Below are positions 17,989-25,560 of a DNA stretch of 40,352 nt, in pieces (positions within the stretch are counted from its first letter, which is position 1; each line of letters begins with the position of its first letter). The stretch comes from Deltaproteobacteria bacterium. GTDB lineage: Bacteria > Desulfobacterota > BSN033 > UBA1163. Position numbers and translations under genes: made by a program. The stretch covers positions 1 to 40,352 of the forward strand of contig VGSS01000013.1 of the NCBI GenBank assembly GCA_016874935.1, given 5' to 3'. The notes below the pieces were generated by a model that did not search any database, was not told where the DNA came from, and saw only the letters and a list, made by a program, of their open reading frames with translations.

Positions 17989-19232
17989 GAAAGAGGGTTG
18001 TCGTCACAGGCATGGGGGTTGTAAGTGCGGTGGGGAACAGTGTCCCTGAATTCTGGAATTCCCTCGTCGAGGGAAAAGATGGGGCAAAGGAAATTACGGT
18101 CTTCGATGCTTCTCCCTATCGGACAAGGATTGCCTGCGAGGTCGTTGGGTTGGACCTTGGGGCCCACTTCTGGAAAAAGGAGGCTCGAAGACTTTCCCGA
18201 TGTGACCAGTTTGGATTAGTTGCCTTCAGGGAAGCCTGGGGAACAGCCCGCTTTGATCAGAATCCGGTCAATAAAGAAAGAGCAGGAGTTGTATTAGGAG
18301 CAGGATCAGGAGGGATCCTCTCGGTTGAAAAGTATTTCAGGGATTTTTATCAGGGAAAGGGGAGGCCTTCCCCTTCCCTTCTCATCTCTTATTCCCTCGC
18401 CACCACCACCGACCTCATCGCCATTGAATCAGGGCTGAAAGGTCCCCGGACGACCACCGCAACGGTCTGTTCTTCAAGCTCTGCTTCGATTGGTGTGGCC
18501 TACGACCTGATTCAAATGGGCCTGGCCGATGCGGTGGTGACGGGTGGAAGCGACTCCCTTTGCGAGGTCTCCTACAGCGGATTCAGCAGTCTGAAGTTGG
18601 TCGATCCCGAAGGTTGCAGGCCCTTTGATAAAAGGAGGCAGGGACTGATCATCGGCGAAGGAGCAGGCATTCTCATTCTGGAAGAATTAGGACATGCCCT
18701 GAGAAGGGATGCTTTGATCCACGCTGAGTTTTTAGGATACGGGATCTGCGCCGACGCCTATCATCTCACGGCACCTGAACCCAATGGAGAGGGTGTGGAA
18801 AGGGTGATAAGAGGCGCATTATCTCATGCTGGAGTCTCACCGGAAGAAGTCGATACGATCAATGCCCATGGCACGGCCACGCCTTTCAATGACATCGCTG
18901 AGACGAGAGGTATCAAGAGGGTGTTCGGAGAAAGAGCAAAGGAGGTTCCCATCAGCGGGATCAAGTCGATGGTGGGACACTGTCTGGGCTCAGCGGGGGG
19001 GATCGAAGCAGTGGCAACGGTTCTGACAATAAAAAACGGAGTCATCCCTCCCACGATTCACTATGAAGTGCCTGATCCCCATTGCGATCTCAACTATACG
19101 CCGAATCGTTCGATGAAAAAGGATGTTCGAGTCGCCATTTCAAACTCCTTTGCCTTCGGTGGAAATAATGTCTGTTTGGTGTTTGGGAAATACATTTCAA
19201 ATGCGGAATGCGGAGTGCGGAATGCGGAATAA
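17985..19232 (+). CDS. Beta-ketoacyl-ACP synthase (KS-alpha, FabF-like)
   Basis: The enzyme condenses an acyl thioester with malonyl-ACP. The 415-residue product carries the full catalytic set: Cys162 in TVCSSSSAS, His295 in NAHGTATP, and His332 with Lys327 in KSMVGHCLGSAGG. It is coupled to the LolA-like gene upstream and to a catalytically dead partner downstream, as in type II polyketide or aryl-polyene systems. No ACP, ketoreductase or dehydratase gene is in the window, so those would come from elsewhere. The last residues (NAECGVRNAE) are encoded by an AATGCGG heptamer repeat, not by family sequence. Confidence 0.9.
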   Translation: MRKRVVVTGMGVVSAVGNSVPEFWNSLVEGKDGAKEITVFDASPYRTRIACEVVGLDLGAHFWKKEARRLSRCDQFGLVAFREAWGTARFDQNPVNKERAGVVLGAGSGGILSVEKYFRDFYQGKGRPSPSLLISYSLATTTDLIAIESGLKGPRTTTATVCSSSSASIGVAYDLIQMGLADAVVTGGSDSLCEVSYSGFSSLKLVDPEGCRPFDKRRQGLIIGEGAGILILEELGHALRRDALIHAEFLGYGICADAYHLTAPEPNGEGVERVIRGALSHAGVSPEEVDTINAHGTATPFNDIAETRGIKRVFGERAKEVPISGIKSMVGHCLGSAGGIEAVATVLTIKNGVIPPTIHYEVPDPHCDLNYTPNRSMKKDVRVAISNSFAFGGNNVCLVFGKYISNAECGVRNAE

Positions 19233-19267
19233 AAATCCGAAATCCGAAATCCAAACTCCGAACTCCC
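19196..19267. repeat. 7-nt-phased quasi-palindrome at the KS-alpha/KS-beta junction
   Basis: Four AATGCGG-type heptamers (19199-19226) are followed by roughly complementary ATCCGAA-type heptamers (to 19267). It encodes the C terminus of one synthase and the N terminus of the next. Confidence 0.75.
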
Positions 19268-20490
19268 CGAAGGGGCGCCGCGTCGTCGTTACCGGTCTGG
19301 GAATGGTCTCTGCTATCGGGGTGGGTCGAGAGGCGTTCTGGGAAAACTGCCTTCTGGGAACTTCGGGGATCAAACCGGTCCGAAGGTTTGATGTGAGTTC
19401 CTACCGTTCAAAATTGGGAGGACAACTTCCTGAAATCGATTTTAAAATCTTCATTAAACCCGCAAATCTCAGGAGGATGGACCGGATTGGAAAGATCATG
19501 GTTTCGGCAGTAAAGCTCGCCCTCGATGATTCGGGCCTCGATTTAGGGAAGGAGGATCCCCATCAGTTGGGGATTTCGATCGGCACCGGGCTTGGGAGTT
19601 CGGATACGGTTGACCAGTTTTTCCGTGCTCTCTTAAAGGAGGGACCTGTTGGGGGACAACCCCTTCTTTTTCAGACCGCTGTGCCCAATGCGATTACAAG
19701 CCATTGTGCAATTGAACATGGAATCAAAGGAGTCAACATCACCTTTTCCCATAAAGAAACCTCCACAGAGATGGCAATGGCCTATGCCTATCATCTGTTA
19801 AAAGAGGGAAGGGCAGAGGTTATCCTTGCGGGAGGGGGGGATGAATTGAGCGAGCCTCTCTATCATGTCTATTCCATGCTGGGAGCCTTATCGCCTGGGA
19901 AGGGAAAGGGATCCGAAGGGGTGATGCCTTTTGGTAGAGATCGGAATGGGATTGTTCTGGGTGAGGGAAGCGGGATCATCGTTTTAGAGACATTGGAGCA
20001 TGCAGAGAAAAGGGGAGCAAGGATATATGCAGAGATAGGAGGAGTGGGTCTTTCGGGAAGCACAGACGGGGTTCTTCGATATGACCTGAATGGAGATTCA
20101 ATTGCCAGGGCGATGTCCATGGCTGCAGAAGAGCCTGCCATAGTCGATTATATTTCCGCGGGGGCAAATTCCACTCCGGAACTGGATCGGGCAGAGGCCT
20201 CAGCGATCCGAAAGGTTTTTGGAGAGAGGACAAAAGAAATTTTCGTGAGCAGCCTCAAATCGATGATCGGGGAATTTGATGGTTCGGGCGGCGTGAGAGC
20301 CTGCGGCGTTGCATTAAGCCTTTATCATGGGGTGATTCCTCCCACGATTGGCACGGTGAATCTTGATCCCAGTTGTGATTTGAATGTAATTCTGGGTCAG
20401 TCGAAAGAAAAGGAAATACGATCGGCTTTACTTAATAGTTGCTCAAATGGCGGGTCGAATATTTCCATTTGTTTTAAACGTTTTGCATAA
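19222..20490 (+). CDS. Chain-length-factor-like ketosynthase (KS-beta)
   Basis: The protein has the ketosynthase fold from VVVTGLGMVSAIG to SNGGSNISICF, but all three catalytic residues are gone. The Cys position reads FSHKETS (Glu, near residue 179), the first His motif reads SAGANSTP, and the second reads KSMIGEFDGSGG. Loss of Cys next to an intact KS is the hallmark of KS-beta/chain-length factors, which form heterodimers with the active KS and set product length. ATG 19222 has a GGAG 6 nt upstream; 19201 is an alternative. Both lie in the heptamer repeat, so roughly the first 15 residues are repeat-encoded. Length is 422 residues. Confidence 0.85.
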   Translation: MRNKNPKSEIQTPNSPKGRRVVVTGLGMVSAIGVGREAFWENCLLGTSGIKPVRRFDVSSYRSKLGGQLPEIDFKIFIKPANLRRMDRIGKIMVSAVKLALDDSGLDLGKEDPHQLGISIGTGLGSSDTVDQFFRALLKEGPVGGQPLLFQTAVPNAITSHCAIEHGIKGVNITFSHKETSTEMAMAYAYHLLKEGRAEVILAGGGDELSEPLYHVYSMLGALSPGKGKGSEGVMPFGRDRNGIVLGEGSGIIVLETLEHAEKRGARIYAEIGGVGLSGSTDGVLRYDLNGDSIARAMSMAAEEPAIVDYISAGANSTPELDRAEASAIRKVFGERTKEIFVSSLKSMIGEFDGSGGVRACGVALSLYHGVIPPTIGTVNLDPSCDLNVILGQSKEKEIRSALLNSCSNGGSNISICFKRFA

Positions 20491-21058
20491 TTTAAATCCC
20501 AGGATGTTAAGCCTGAACCCGAAGCCTTAATTCCCGTTACGGCATTATGAACATGAACATTCCTATAGACTACTTTTCCGACATTGATCGTGTTTATGTT
20601 GATATTCGTGATATTGACGCTGTGAGGGCCATAATATCCGTAACCGTAGTAGATCTCTCTGGGCGCCAGAGGAACCCAGGAGACATCAGTGTGTCAATCT
20701 GGAGGAAGCTTCCTCTTAATCCCCTGAAATTGGCATAAACCCGACCTTCCGGGAGATAGAACTGATAGGAATCCTGTTCGAGGGTGAGAATGTCGAGGGC
20801 GGTCTTTTCGTCAAGTCGGAGGGCGGTTCCATCTCTTAACTGAAGTTCAGCCCTGCTCCCTTGAGGGACCCATATCCGATCCCCATCCTTCAATGGCATG
20901 TTGATGGATGCAGGGGCCCAATCCTCGGTATCCTCTGTATTAACCTGAACATCCCCTTCTATAAGACTAATACGCAAATGTCCAAGGTTTGCCGGGTAAG
21001 AAAAAGCCGGCAGAAGAATGAGCATCGCTGTCAGCGCCATCCACGTCAGCGTTTTCAT
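20491..21058 (-). pseudogene. FecR-like / DUF6600 protein, internally deleted remnant
   Basis: From ATG 21058 (AGGAGG just upstream) the frame gives a signal peptide (MKTLTWMALTAMLILLPAF) and a FecR-type domain: LRISLIEGDVQV, PLKDGDRIWVPQGSRAELQ, then YLPEGRVYANFRGLRGSF and LQIDT. After LQIDT the open frame becomes nonsense and stops at 20594. In another frame, starting about 20687, the sequence reads DVSWVPLAPREIYYGYGYYG and then NITNININ, the late part of DUF6600 proteins. The long Tyr/Trp-rich middle of such proteins is missing. I read this as a gene with a large internal deletion and frame change, trailing into the convergent KS-beta end. A TACAAT-type -10 lies near 21122-21127. Confidence 0.7.
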
Positions 21059-21522
21059 GGGCCCCCCTCCTTTTTTACATTCAGTAAAAGTCATGAACCT
21101 AAGAACATTTGACTTAGAATTATTGTAGCCTTTTAGATGGTTAGACAAAAGGAAATGGGTTTTTATTCTGTCCGGTTTCTTCTGCCATCATTTCTTGACC
21201 AATAGGAGGAGAACAGGCATGGAGTCTTGGGGTTTGGTCCCAGAGTAGTGGAAGAAAATTAGCGTTGGTGTCGCGTCTGCACGGGCTGTCGCCCAAACCA
21301 ACCTTTTGCCCTTCGACCGCCGTTCATCCTGATCTTGTCAAAGGAGGAATCCTGCGAAACGCAGGGCTGAGGACAGGCTTGTCGAAGCATGAAATCGATC
21401 TGGGCGACAGCCTGTACACTCTTTACAAACCGGTAGAAACCCGATCGCCCAAGTTAGTGTCAAAAAGTGGAAAGCGGGCGGCTATTGGAGTTCGCTTTTG
21501 TGAATAGTGTAGACACGGCACC
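21059..21522. other. Gene-free interval with REP-like element
   Basis: About 460 nt without a convincing gene. The left part is the probable promoter/leader of the minus-strand FecR remnant. The centre is a nested REP-like repeat (21283-21412). The rest shows no ribosome site or family-like reading frame; an 80-codon open frame at 21265-21507 runs through the repeat and is discounted. Confidence 0.6.
21283..21412. repeat. REP-like nested inverted repeat
   Basis: GGCTGTCGCCCA at 21284-21295 is exactly complementary to TGGGCGACAGCC at 21401-21412. Inside lie CCCTTCGACCGCC and GGCTTGTCGAAGCATGAAATCG, the latter shared (inverted) with the element at 23.3 kb. Confidence 0.75.
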
Positions 21523-21789
21523 CTAAACTCCGATTTTTGTGCGCGGTCTTCGGGGCCTGGTTTTTTTGGGGCTCGCTTCCGCAAAAGCAAAATAACTGGA
21601 AGATCTTTTATTGGGTATAAATCTTGACTTTTCTTTGTAAAGGGTTTCTATTCTTTGTTCCGCCTGTGCTGTTAACAGCCGATGTTGATCGAAATGCTCC
21701 ACTGCGGATTTGACAAATTTGTCTTCATCCTTAGTTAAGGCATACTGGTTTAACCCTGACATAATCCATTCAAGCCTGTCTTTATTCAT
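21523..21789 (-). CDS. Hypothetical small protein
   Basis: I do not recognise a named family. The 88-residue product is soluble and charged: it opens MNKDRLEWIMSGLNQYALTK, continues with a helical, Glu/Gln-rich middle (LTAQAEQRIETLYKEK) and ends in a basic Pro-rich tail (SPKKTRPRRPRTK). GGGAGG precedes the ATG at good spacing, supporting translation. It lies 42 nt downstream of an RRM-protein gene on the same strand and is probably co-transcribed. The basic tail would allow nucleic-acid binding, which is speculation. Confidence 0.65.
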   Translation of the reverse strand: MNKDRLEWIMSGLNQYALTKDEDKFVKSAVEHFDQHRLLTAQAEQRIETLYKEKSRFIPNKRSSSYFAFAEASPKKTRPRRPRTKIGV

Positions 21790-21831
21790 AAAACCTCCCT
21801 TTCTATTCTGATGATTTGAGTTGTTAAAGTC

Positions 21832-22101
21832 CTATCGACTTCCCCGGAAGCCACGTTTTTCCGTTGCCTCTTTTACCAACAAATTCTTCCCCATAAAAAC
21901 TGTACGGTTCAGCATCGACACCGCTCTACGGGCTTCCCATTGAGTGGACATCTCCACAAAGGCAATCCCCCTGGGCTGGCCGGTTTGCCTGTCCTCAACA
22001 ATCTTGAGGGACATGACACTTCCAGCCTTAGAGAAAAGGGCTTTGAGTTCTGGTTCACAGGGCTGCGAAGGGAGGTTGGCCACATAAACTTTCCTGTTCA
22101 T
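21832..22101 (-). CDS. RRM-domain RNA-binding protein
   Basis: A single RNA-recognition motif makes up nearly the whole 89-residue protein: RNP2 as KVYVANLPSQ at the N terminus and RNP1 as RGIAFVEM in the middle, then AVSMLNRTVFMGKNLLVKEA. Bacterial single-RRM proteins of this type are often cold- or stress-induced. ATG 22101 has GGAGGAAAT immediately upstream; a longer open frame up to 22245 has no family N terminus. It is the second of two tandem RRM genes on the minus strand, about 97 nt after the first. Confidence 0.9.
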   Translation of the reverse strand: MNRKVYVANLPSQPCEPELKALFSKAGSVMSLKIVEDRQTGQPRGIAFVEMSTQWEARRAVSMLNRTVFMGKNLLVKEATEKRGFRGSR

Positions 22102-22198
22102 ATTTCCTCCATTATTATTTGTGCATTGGTAGAGGGCCCCTGGATAGACCTTCTTTTCTGCGTCATATCGGCCGATGTTTTTTTCTATGGAAACGGGA

Positions 22199-22468
22199 TT
22201 AATAACGATTTGCGCGGCCCTGATCATTGCGAGGACGTGCCTCATTCACGCTTATTGGTTGGCCGAGAAGTTCCTTGCCGTTAAGACTCCTAACCGCCTC
22301 TTGAGCCTGAGCCTGAACAGGCATTTCGACAAAAGCAAATCCTCGGGAGTCGCCGGTATACTTGTCTTTGATAATTTTTGATGAGGTCACTTGGCCAAAG
22401 GACTCAAAAGCCTTCCGGATACTCTCTTCCGTTACATTCGAAGATAAATTTCCCACATAAATGTTCAT
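22199..22468 (-). CDS. RRM-domain RNA-binding protein
   Basis: The 89-residue product has RNP2 (NIYVGNLSSNVTEE) and RNP1 (RGFAFVEM) with the usual spacing and a short basic tail (EARPRNDQGRANRY). It is paralogous to the neighbouring RRM gene. The start is ATG 22468, with AGGGAG upstream; ATG 22474 is possible but too close to that site. The 5' leader contains a hairpin followed by a T-run, so expression could be controlled by attenuation or antitermination. Confidence 0.9.
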   Translation of the reverse strand: MNIYVGNLSSNVTEESIRKAFESFGQVTSSKIIKDKYTGDSRGFAFVEMPVQAQAQEAVRSLNGKELLGQPISVNEARPRNDQGRANRY

Positions 22469-22498
22469 AATCATCTCCCTATTTTGGATTTCTTCCCA

Positions 22499-22539
22499 AT
22501 AAAAAGCCCGCAAAGAAGTCGTTTAGAGTTCTCGCGGGC
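22499..22539 (-). terminator. Terminator-like hairpin in the RRM gene leader
   Basis: Read on the minus strand, GCCCGC (22539-22534) pairs with GCGGGC (22511-22506), with partial AGAA/TTCT pairing inside, followed by TTTTTAT. It lies about 30 nt before the RRM start codon. It may end the DUF3795 transcript or act as an attenuator. Confidence 0.6.
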
Positions 22540-22586
22540 AAACGCTATAAGCCTAAAAGGCTCTCCACAACTTTATTGTTTAATTC

Positions 22587-22615
22587 ATTTTACCCCAATT
22601 CAGGCTCAAAAGCAA
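22587..22615 (-). promoter_or_regulatory. Possible sigma-70-type promoter for RRM genes
   Basis: On the minus strand TTGCTT (22615-22610) is followed after 17 nt by TAAAAT (22592-22587). The -10 matches 5/6 and the -35 only 3/6. A transcript from here would include the terminator-like hairpin. Confidence 0.35.
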
Positions 22616-22649
22616 GGAGATGATTTAAATAGTTTCACTCAAAACAATT

Positions 22650-23171
22650 TCACAACGATCCGTCCAGTTTGTCGGCGACCGGTTTTTTGCAGGCCCGGCA
22701 GTTTTGAGCTCCTCTGAAAAGGGGTTGACCGCATGATGGGCAGTGATAGCGTTCACATTCTGAGCGGGCCCATTTAATGCCGCCCTTCTCATCACCGAAT
22801 TCAGCCACTTTGTCTCTCCATAAAGGAATCGCTCTTTTCATGACCCGTATGCCGGTTGAAAAACCAAAATTCTCTATTAAACTGCATGGCCATTCCTTGC
22901 ATTGATGGCAGGAGTAAAAGCCTTTCGATCTTACGCAATTTCTAATCTTGCATCCCTTGCAAAAGCCATAGAGCTTTTCTGGCGGGTCAGGCTGCATACA
23001 GCCGAGACATTCTGTCTCTTTGGGTTTGGTTCCGTAGAGGTTGCCCATCGCCGCCCTGAATTTCTCATTTTTATCCCTTGTCGCAATGTAAACACCACAG
23101 GCGCCACAGTATAATCCGCAGGGCGCCATCAGGTCCCTATTTCTGATCTCTTCTTCAGTCCATCCTTCCAT
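22650..23171 (-). CDS. DUF3795 cysteine-rich protein
   Basis: The product (173 residues from ATG 23171, behind GGAGGAAGGAAC) has the DUF3795 opening APCGLYCGACGVYIA and a ladder of metal-type Cys pairs: ECLGCMQ, FCKGCKIRNC, SCHQCKEWPC. A C-terminal zinc ribbon, CPSCGQPLFRGAQNCRACKK, makes at least 14 Cys. DUF3795 proteins are common in anaerobes and have no established function; metal or Fe-S binding is inferred from the Cys pattern. It is on the same strand as, and upstream of, the RRM genes. Confidence 0.85.
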   Translation of the reverse strand: MEGWTEEEIRNRDLMAPCGLYCGACGVYIATRDKNEKFRAAMGNLYGTKPKETECLGCMQPDPPEKLYGFCKGCKIRNCVRSKGFYSCHQCKEWPCSLIENFGFSTGIRVMKRAIPLWRDKVAEFGDEKGGIKWARSECERYHCPSCGQPLFRGAQNCRACKKPVADKLDGSL

Positions 23172-23278
23172 GTTCCTTCCTCCCATGAAAAATATTTTGT
23201 AGGATCATCCATTTGGCACTGCAGGTCAATTCTCATGAAAGGGACGTAAATCATCTGTTTTTAAAAGTCAACTCTTCG

Positions 23279-23390
23279 CGGGCTGTTGTTCAAATCGATT
23301 TCATGCTTCGACAAGCTCAGCATGAGCGGAAAGGTGGCATGGTTTCAAAATATCACCGTTTGTCCTGAGCGTGTCGAAGGATGAATGATT
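23279..23390. repeat. REP-like element (GCTTCGACAAGCTCAGC class)
   Basis: GCTTCGACAAGCTCAGCATG and, further on, CCTGAGCGTGTCGAAGG form the two REP-type units. GCGGGCTGTTGTTCAAATCG echoes the outer arm of the 21.3-kb element. It fills much of the 280-nt divergent gap between the DUF3795 and oxidoreductase genes. Confidence 0.7.
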
Positions 23391-23452
23391 AATAGAGGGA
23401 CTACCCGACTGGTTCGACGAGAAGTGAAGGGTTGTGTTATACTGCTGACATC

Positions 23453-24943
23453 ATGCCTGACCTGGATGTGATCATCATCGGAGCAGGAGTGGCGGGGCTT
23501 ACCTGCGGTTGCCTTTTGGCCCAAAAGGGCCTGAAAGTCCTGATCGTTGAGAAGAACCAAAAGGTGGGCGGCTGTTGTTCCTCTTTCGAGAAAGAGGGGT
23601 TCTCTTTTGACCTCTCTGTCCAATCATTGGGCGAATGTCAGGAGGGGGGGAGAATCTGGAACCTTATAAAAAAGTTGGACCTTCATGACCCAATCCGCTT
23701 CATTCACCTTGAGCCGGCAAGGGAGTATCACTTCCCGGATCAAAAAATCGTTCAGTCCTCTCAACTCGAAACTCACATCGAAAACCTCTCAAAACTTTTT
23801 TCAAATGAAAGGGAAGGGATTGCGCAAGTCTATGAAGTTCTGAGAAAGATCTTTGACGAATTTTCTCAAATCCCTTCGAATCTCAACTGGTTTGATCCAT
23901 CCTCCTTCTCGTCGCAATATCCATTTCTCTCAAAATATAAAGATAAAACCTTTGGACAACTTTTGAACGAACACCTCTCCCACCCTTTCCTGAAAACGAT
24001 CCTCTCGATTCGATGTTCCTATGGACTGCTTCCTCCGGAGGAGGTCTCTGTAGCGGGAATGGCAGGGATTGAAATGTCTTATTTCAACCATGGCGTCTCC
24101 TGTGTGGAGGGAAGGGTGGAAGAGCTTCCGCTTAAAATGGGAACGGCTTTTGAGAAAATGAACGGGAAGATTTTCCAGGAGAAAGAAGTTGAAAAAATTA
24201 TTATGGAAGATAGGAGGGCTATTGGCATCAGACTCAAAGACGGCCAAGAATTCACAGGGAAGGTGATTGTTTCCAATATCGATGCCCAGAGAACCTTCTT
24301 CACCCTTCTCGGAGAAGATCAGATCCCGAGCGGCTTTCGGTCAAAACTGAAAGGGATGAAACCCTCCCTCTCTTATTTTATCCTTTATCTTGGAATCAAT
24401 GGGGGTCTGGAGGAGCTTTCTGTTTCAAATAATGAAGTTTTTTCCGATGATCAGCTCTCAGAGGAGTATCGGGCCCTTTATGAGAATCGGATTCCCAATG
24501 GAGCGCCTTTCTACCTACTTGCCCCATCCAGAGTCAATCCCTCTCATGCGCCTGAAGGGAAAAGTACGCTCTGCCTGAGCATGAAGGCTCCGTATCATTT
24601 CAGCCGGGGGTGGGATCAAAAAATGATCGATGACCTCTCCCAATACCTCATCCTAAAGGCATCGGTCCTGGTTCCCGACCTGAATAAGAGGATTCTGGTC
24701 AGAGCGGAGGCGACTCCAAAAACGATTGAGAAATGGACAGGGAATTTTCAAGGGGCCGCTTATGGATGGGCACAAATTCCCGGTCAATCCGGGATTCTTC
24801 GTCTCCAACGGGCAACCCCCATCCCAAATCTCTTTTTAACCGGACACTGGACCTCTCCGGGCGGAGGGATCACCGCGGTGGTGGCTTCCGGAGAGTTGAC
24901 AGCCGAAGCCATTTGGAGCAAATTTGAGAGAGGAGAATTTTAA
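23453..24943 (+). CDS. FAD-dependent oxidoreductase, phytoene-desaturase (CrtI) like
   Basis: The N terminus is a dinucleotide-binding motif (VIIIGAGVAGLTCGCLLA, then VLIVEKNQKVGGCCSSF), and the C terminus has the second FAD contact (TPIPNLFLTGHWTSPGGGITAVV). That is the layout of CrtI/CrtISO/retinol-saturase-type desaturases and isomerases, which act on polyenes at the membrane. ATG 23453 gives 496 residues; the ribosome site is weak. The downstream lipoprotein starts 2 nt after the stop, so this is the first gene of a three-gene operon. Substrate unknown; a polyene or polyunsaturated acyl chain made by the nearby ketosynthase pair is the attractive guess. Confidence 0.85.
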   Translation: MPDLDVIIIGAGVAGLTCGCLLAQKGLKVLIVEKNQKVGGCCSSFEKEGFSFDLSVQSLGECQEGGRIWNLIKKLDLHDPIRFIHLEPAREYHFPDQKIVQSSQLETHIENLSKLFSNEREGIAQVYEVLRKIFDEFSQIPSNLNWFDPSSFSSQYPFLSKYKDKTFGQLLNEHLSHPFLKTILSIRCSYGLLPPEEVSVAGMAGIEMSYFNHGVSCVEGRVEELPLKMGTAFEKMNGKIFQEKEVEKIIMEDRRAIGIRLKDGQEFTGKVIVSNIDAQRTFFTLLGEDQIPSGFRSKLKGMKPSLSYFILYLGINGGLEELSVSNNEVFSDDQLSEEYRALYENRIPNGAPFYLLAPSRVNPSHAPEGKSTLCLSMKAPYHFSRGWDQKMIDDLSQYLILKASVLVPDLNKRILVRAEATPKTIEKWTGNFQGAAYGWAQIPGQSGILRLQRATPIPNLFLTGHWTSPGGGITAVVASGELTAEAIWSKFERGEF

Positions 24944-24945
24944 AA

Positions 24946-25560
24946 ATGGTTCGAAAACCTTATGTTTTGTATAGCCTTTGTCTTTTACTCCTGTCGCTTC
25001 TCCTCTGGGGATGTCCCAAGAAGATTGTTAAGCTTCCTCCGGTTGAAGGGCCTCTGGTCAAGGATCCCATCGCCAGATTTCTGGAAGATTTCTCTTCGGC
25101 AGAATCCCTTCAGGCTAGGGCCTCCATTCGTCTGGACACCGAGAGAAAAGGTGAGGAGATGAGGTTCCTTCTTAACGGGTTGATCCTTTATCAGAAACCG
25201 GATAAATTTCGAATCCTCGGATATCATCCTTTTGGAACAGGTGTTTTCGATGCCCTTTATCGAGGGGGGGAATTTTTCCTTCTCAGCCCTCTACAGAACA
25301 AGGCCTATACCGGTGAAGTTTCAGAATATCGGGATCTTATTGAGAAAACAGACGTCCGGATCTTTACAGAACAGGCCGAGGGGAGCCAAATTCCAAACCG
25401 GATTCGGATCGAACTACCGGAGAAGAGGACCCGTCTCGACCTACGGTTGAAGGAAATCTCTCTCAATTCATCCCTGCCAAAAGATTCCTTTCAGTGGATT
25501 GTGCCAGAAGGGGTCGAAGTCATACCATTGTCCCAATTCTTGAAGGGAAAGAAATTGTAA
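24946..25560 (+). CDS. LolB-like outer-membrane lipoprotein
   Basis: A hydrophobic N terminus ends in a lipobox (LLLWGC, Cys23), so this is a lipoprotein. The remainder (ARFLEDFSSAESLQARASIR, LILYQKPDKFRILGYHPFG, YRGGEFFLLSPLQNKAY) resembles the LolA/LolB/DUF4292 half-barrel fold, and the PLQNKAY-type stretch is common in such proteins. Length is 204. It overlaps the radical SAM start (TAATG). Together with the LolA-like gene at 17.3 kb it suggests the pathway product or a lipoprotein partner is delivered to the outer membrane. Confidence 0.75.
   Translation: MVRKPYVLYSLCLLLLSLLLWGCPKKIVKLPPVEGPLVKDPIARFLEDFSSAESLQARASIRLDTERKGEEMRFLLNGLILYQKPDKFRILGYHPFGTGVFDALYRGGEFFLLSPLQNKAYTGEVSEYRDLIEKTDVRIFTEQAEGSQIPNRIRIELPEKRTRLDLRLKEISLNSSLPKDSFQWIVPEGVEVIPLSQFLKGKKL

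Noticed and set aside
19199-19260. Tandem AATGCGG units resembling a CRISPR or VNTR array
   Set aside because: Units are only 7 nt with no spacers. The second half is complementary rather than repeated, so it fits the phased quasi-palindrome class.
21265-21507. 80-codon open frame on the plus strand
   Set aside because: It runs through the REP-like repeat, has no ribosome site, and the translated sequence looks random.
23413-23443. Promoter (TTCGAC / TATACT) before the CrtI-like gene
   Set aside because: The 19-nt spacing and poor -35 make it weak, and the -35 region lies beside a REP-like unit rich in TTCGAC words.
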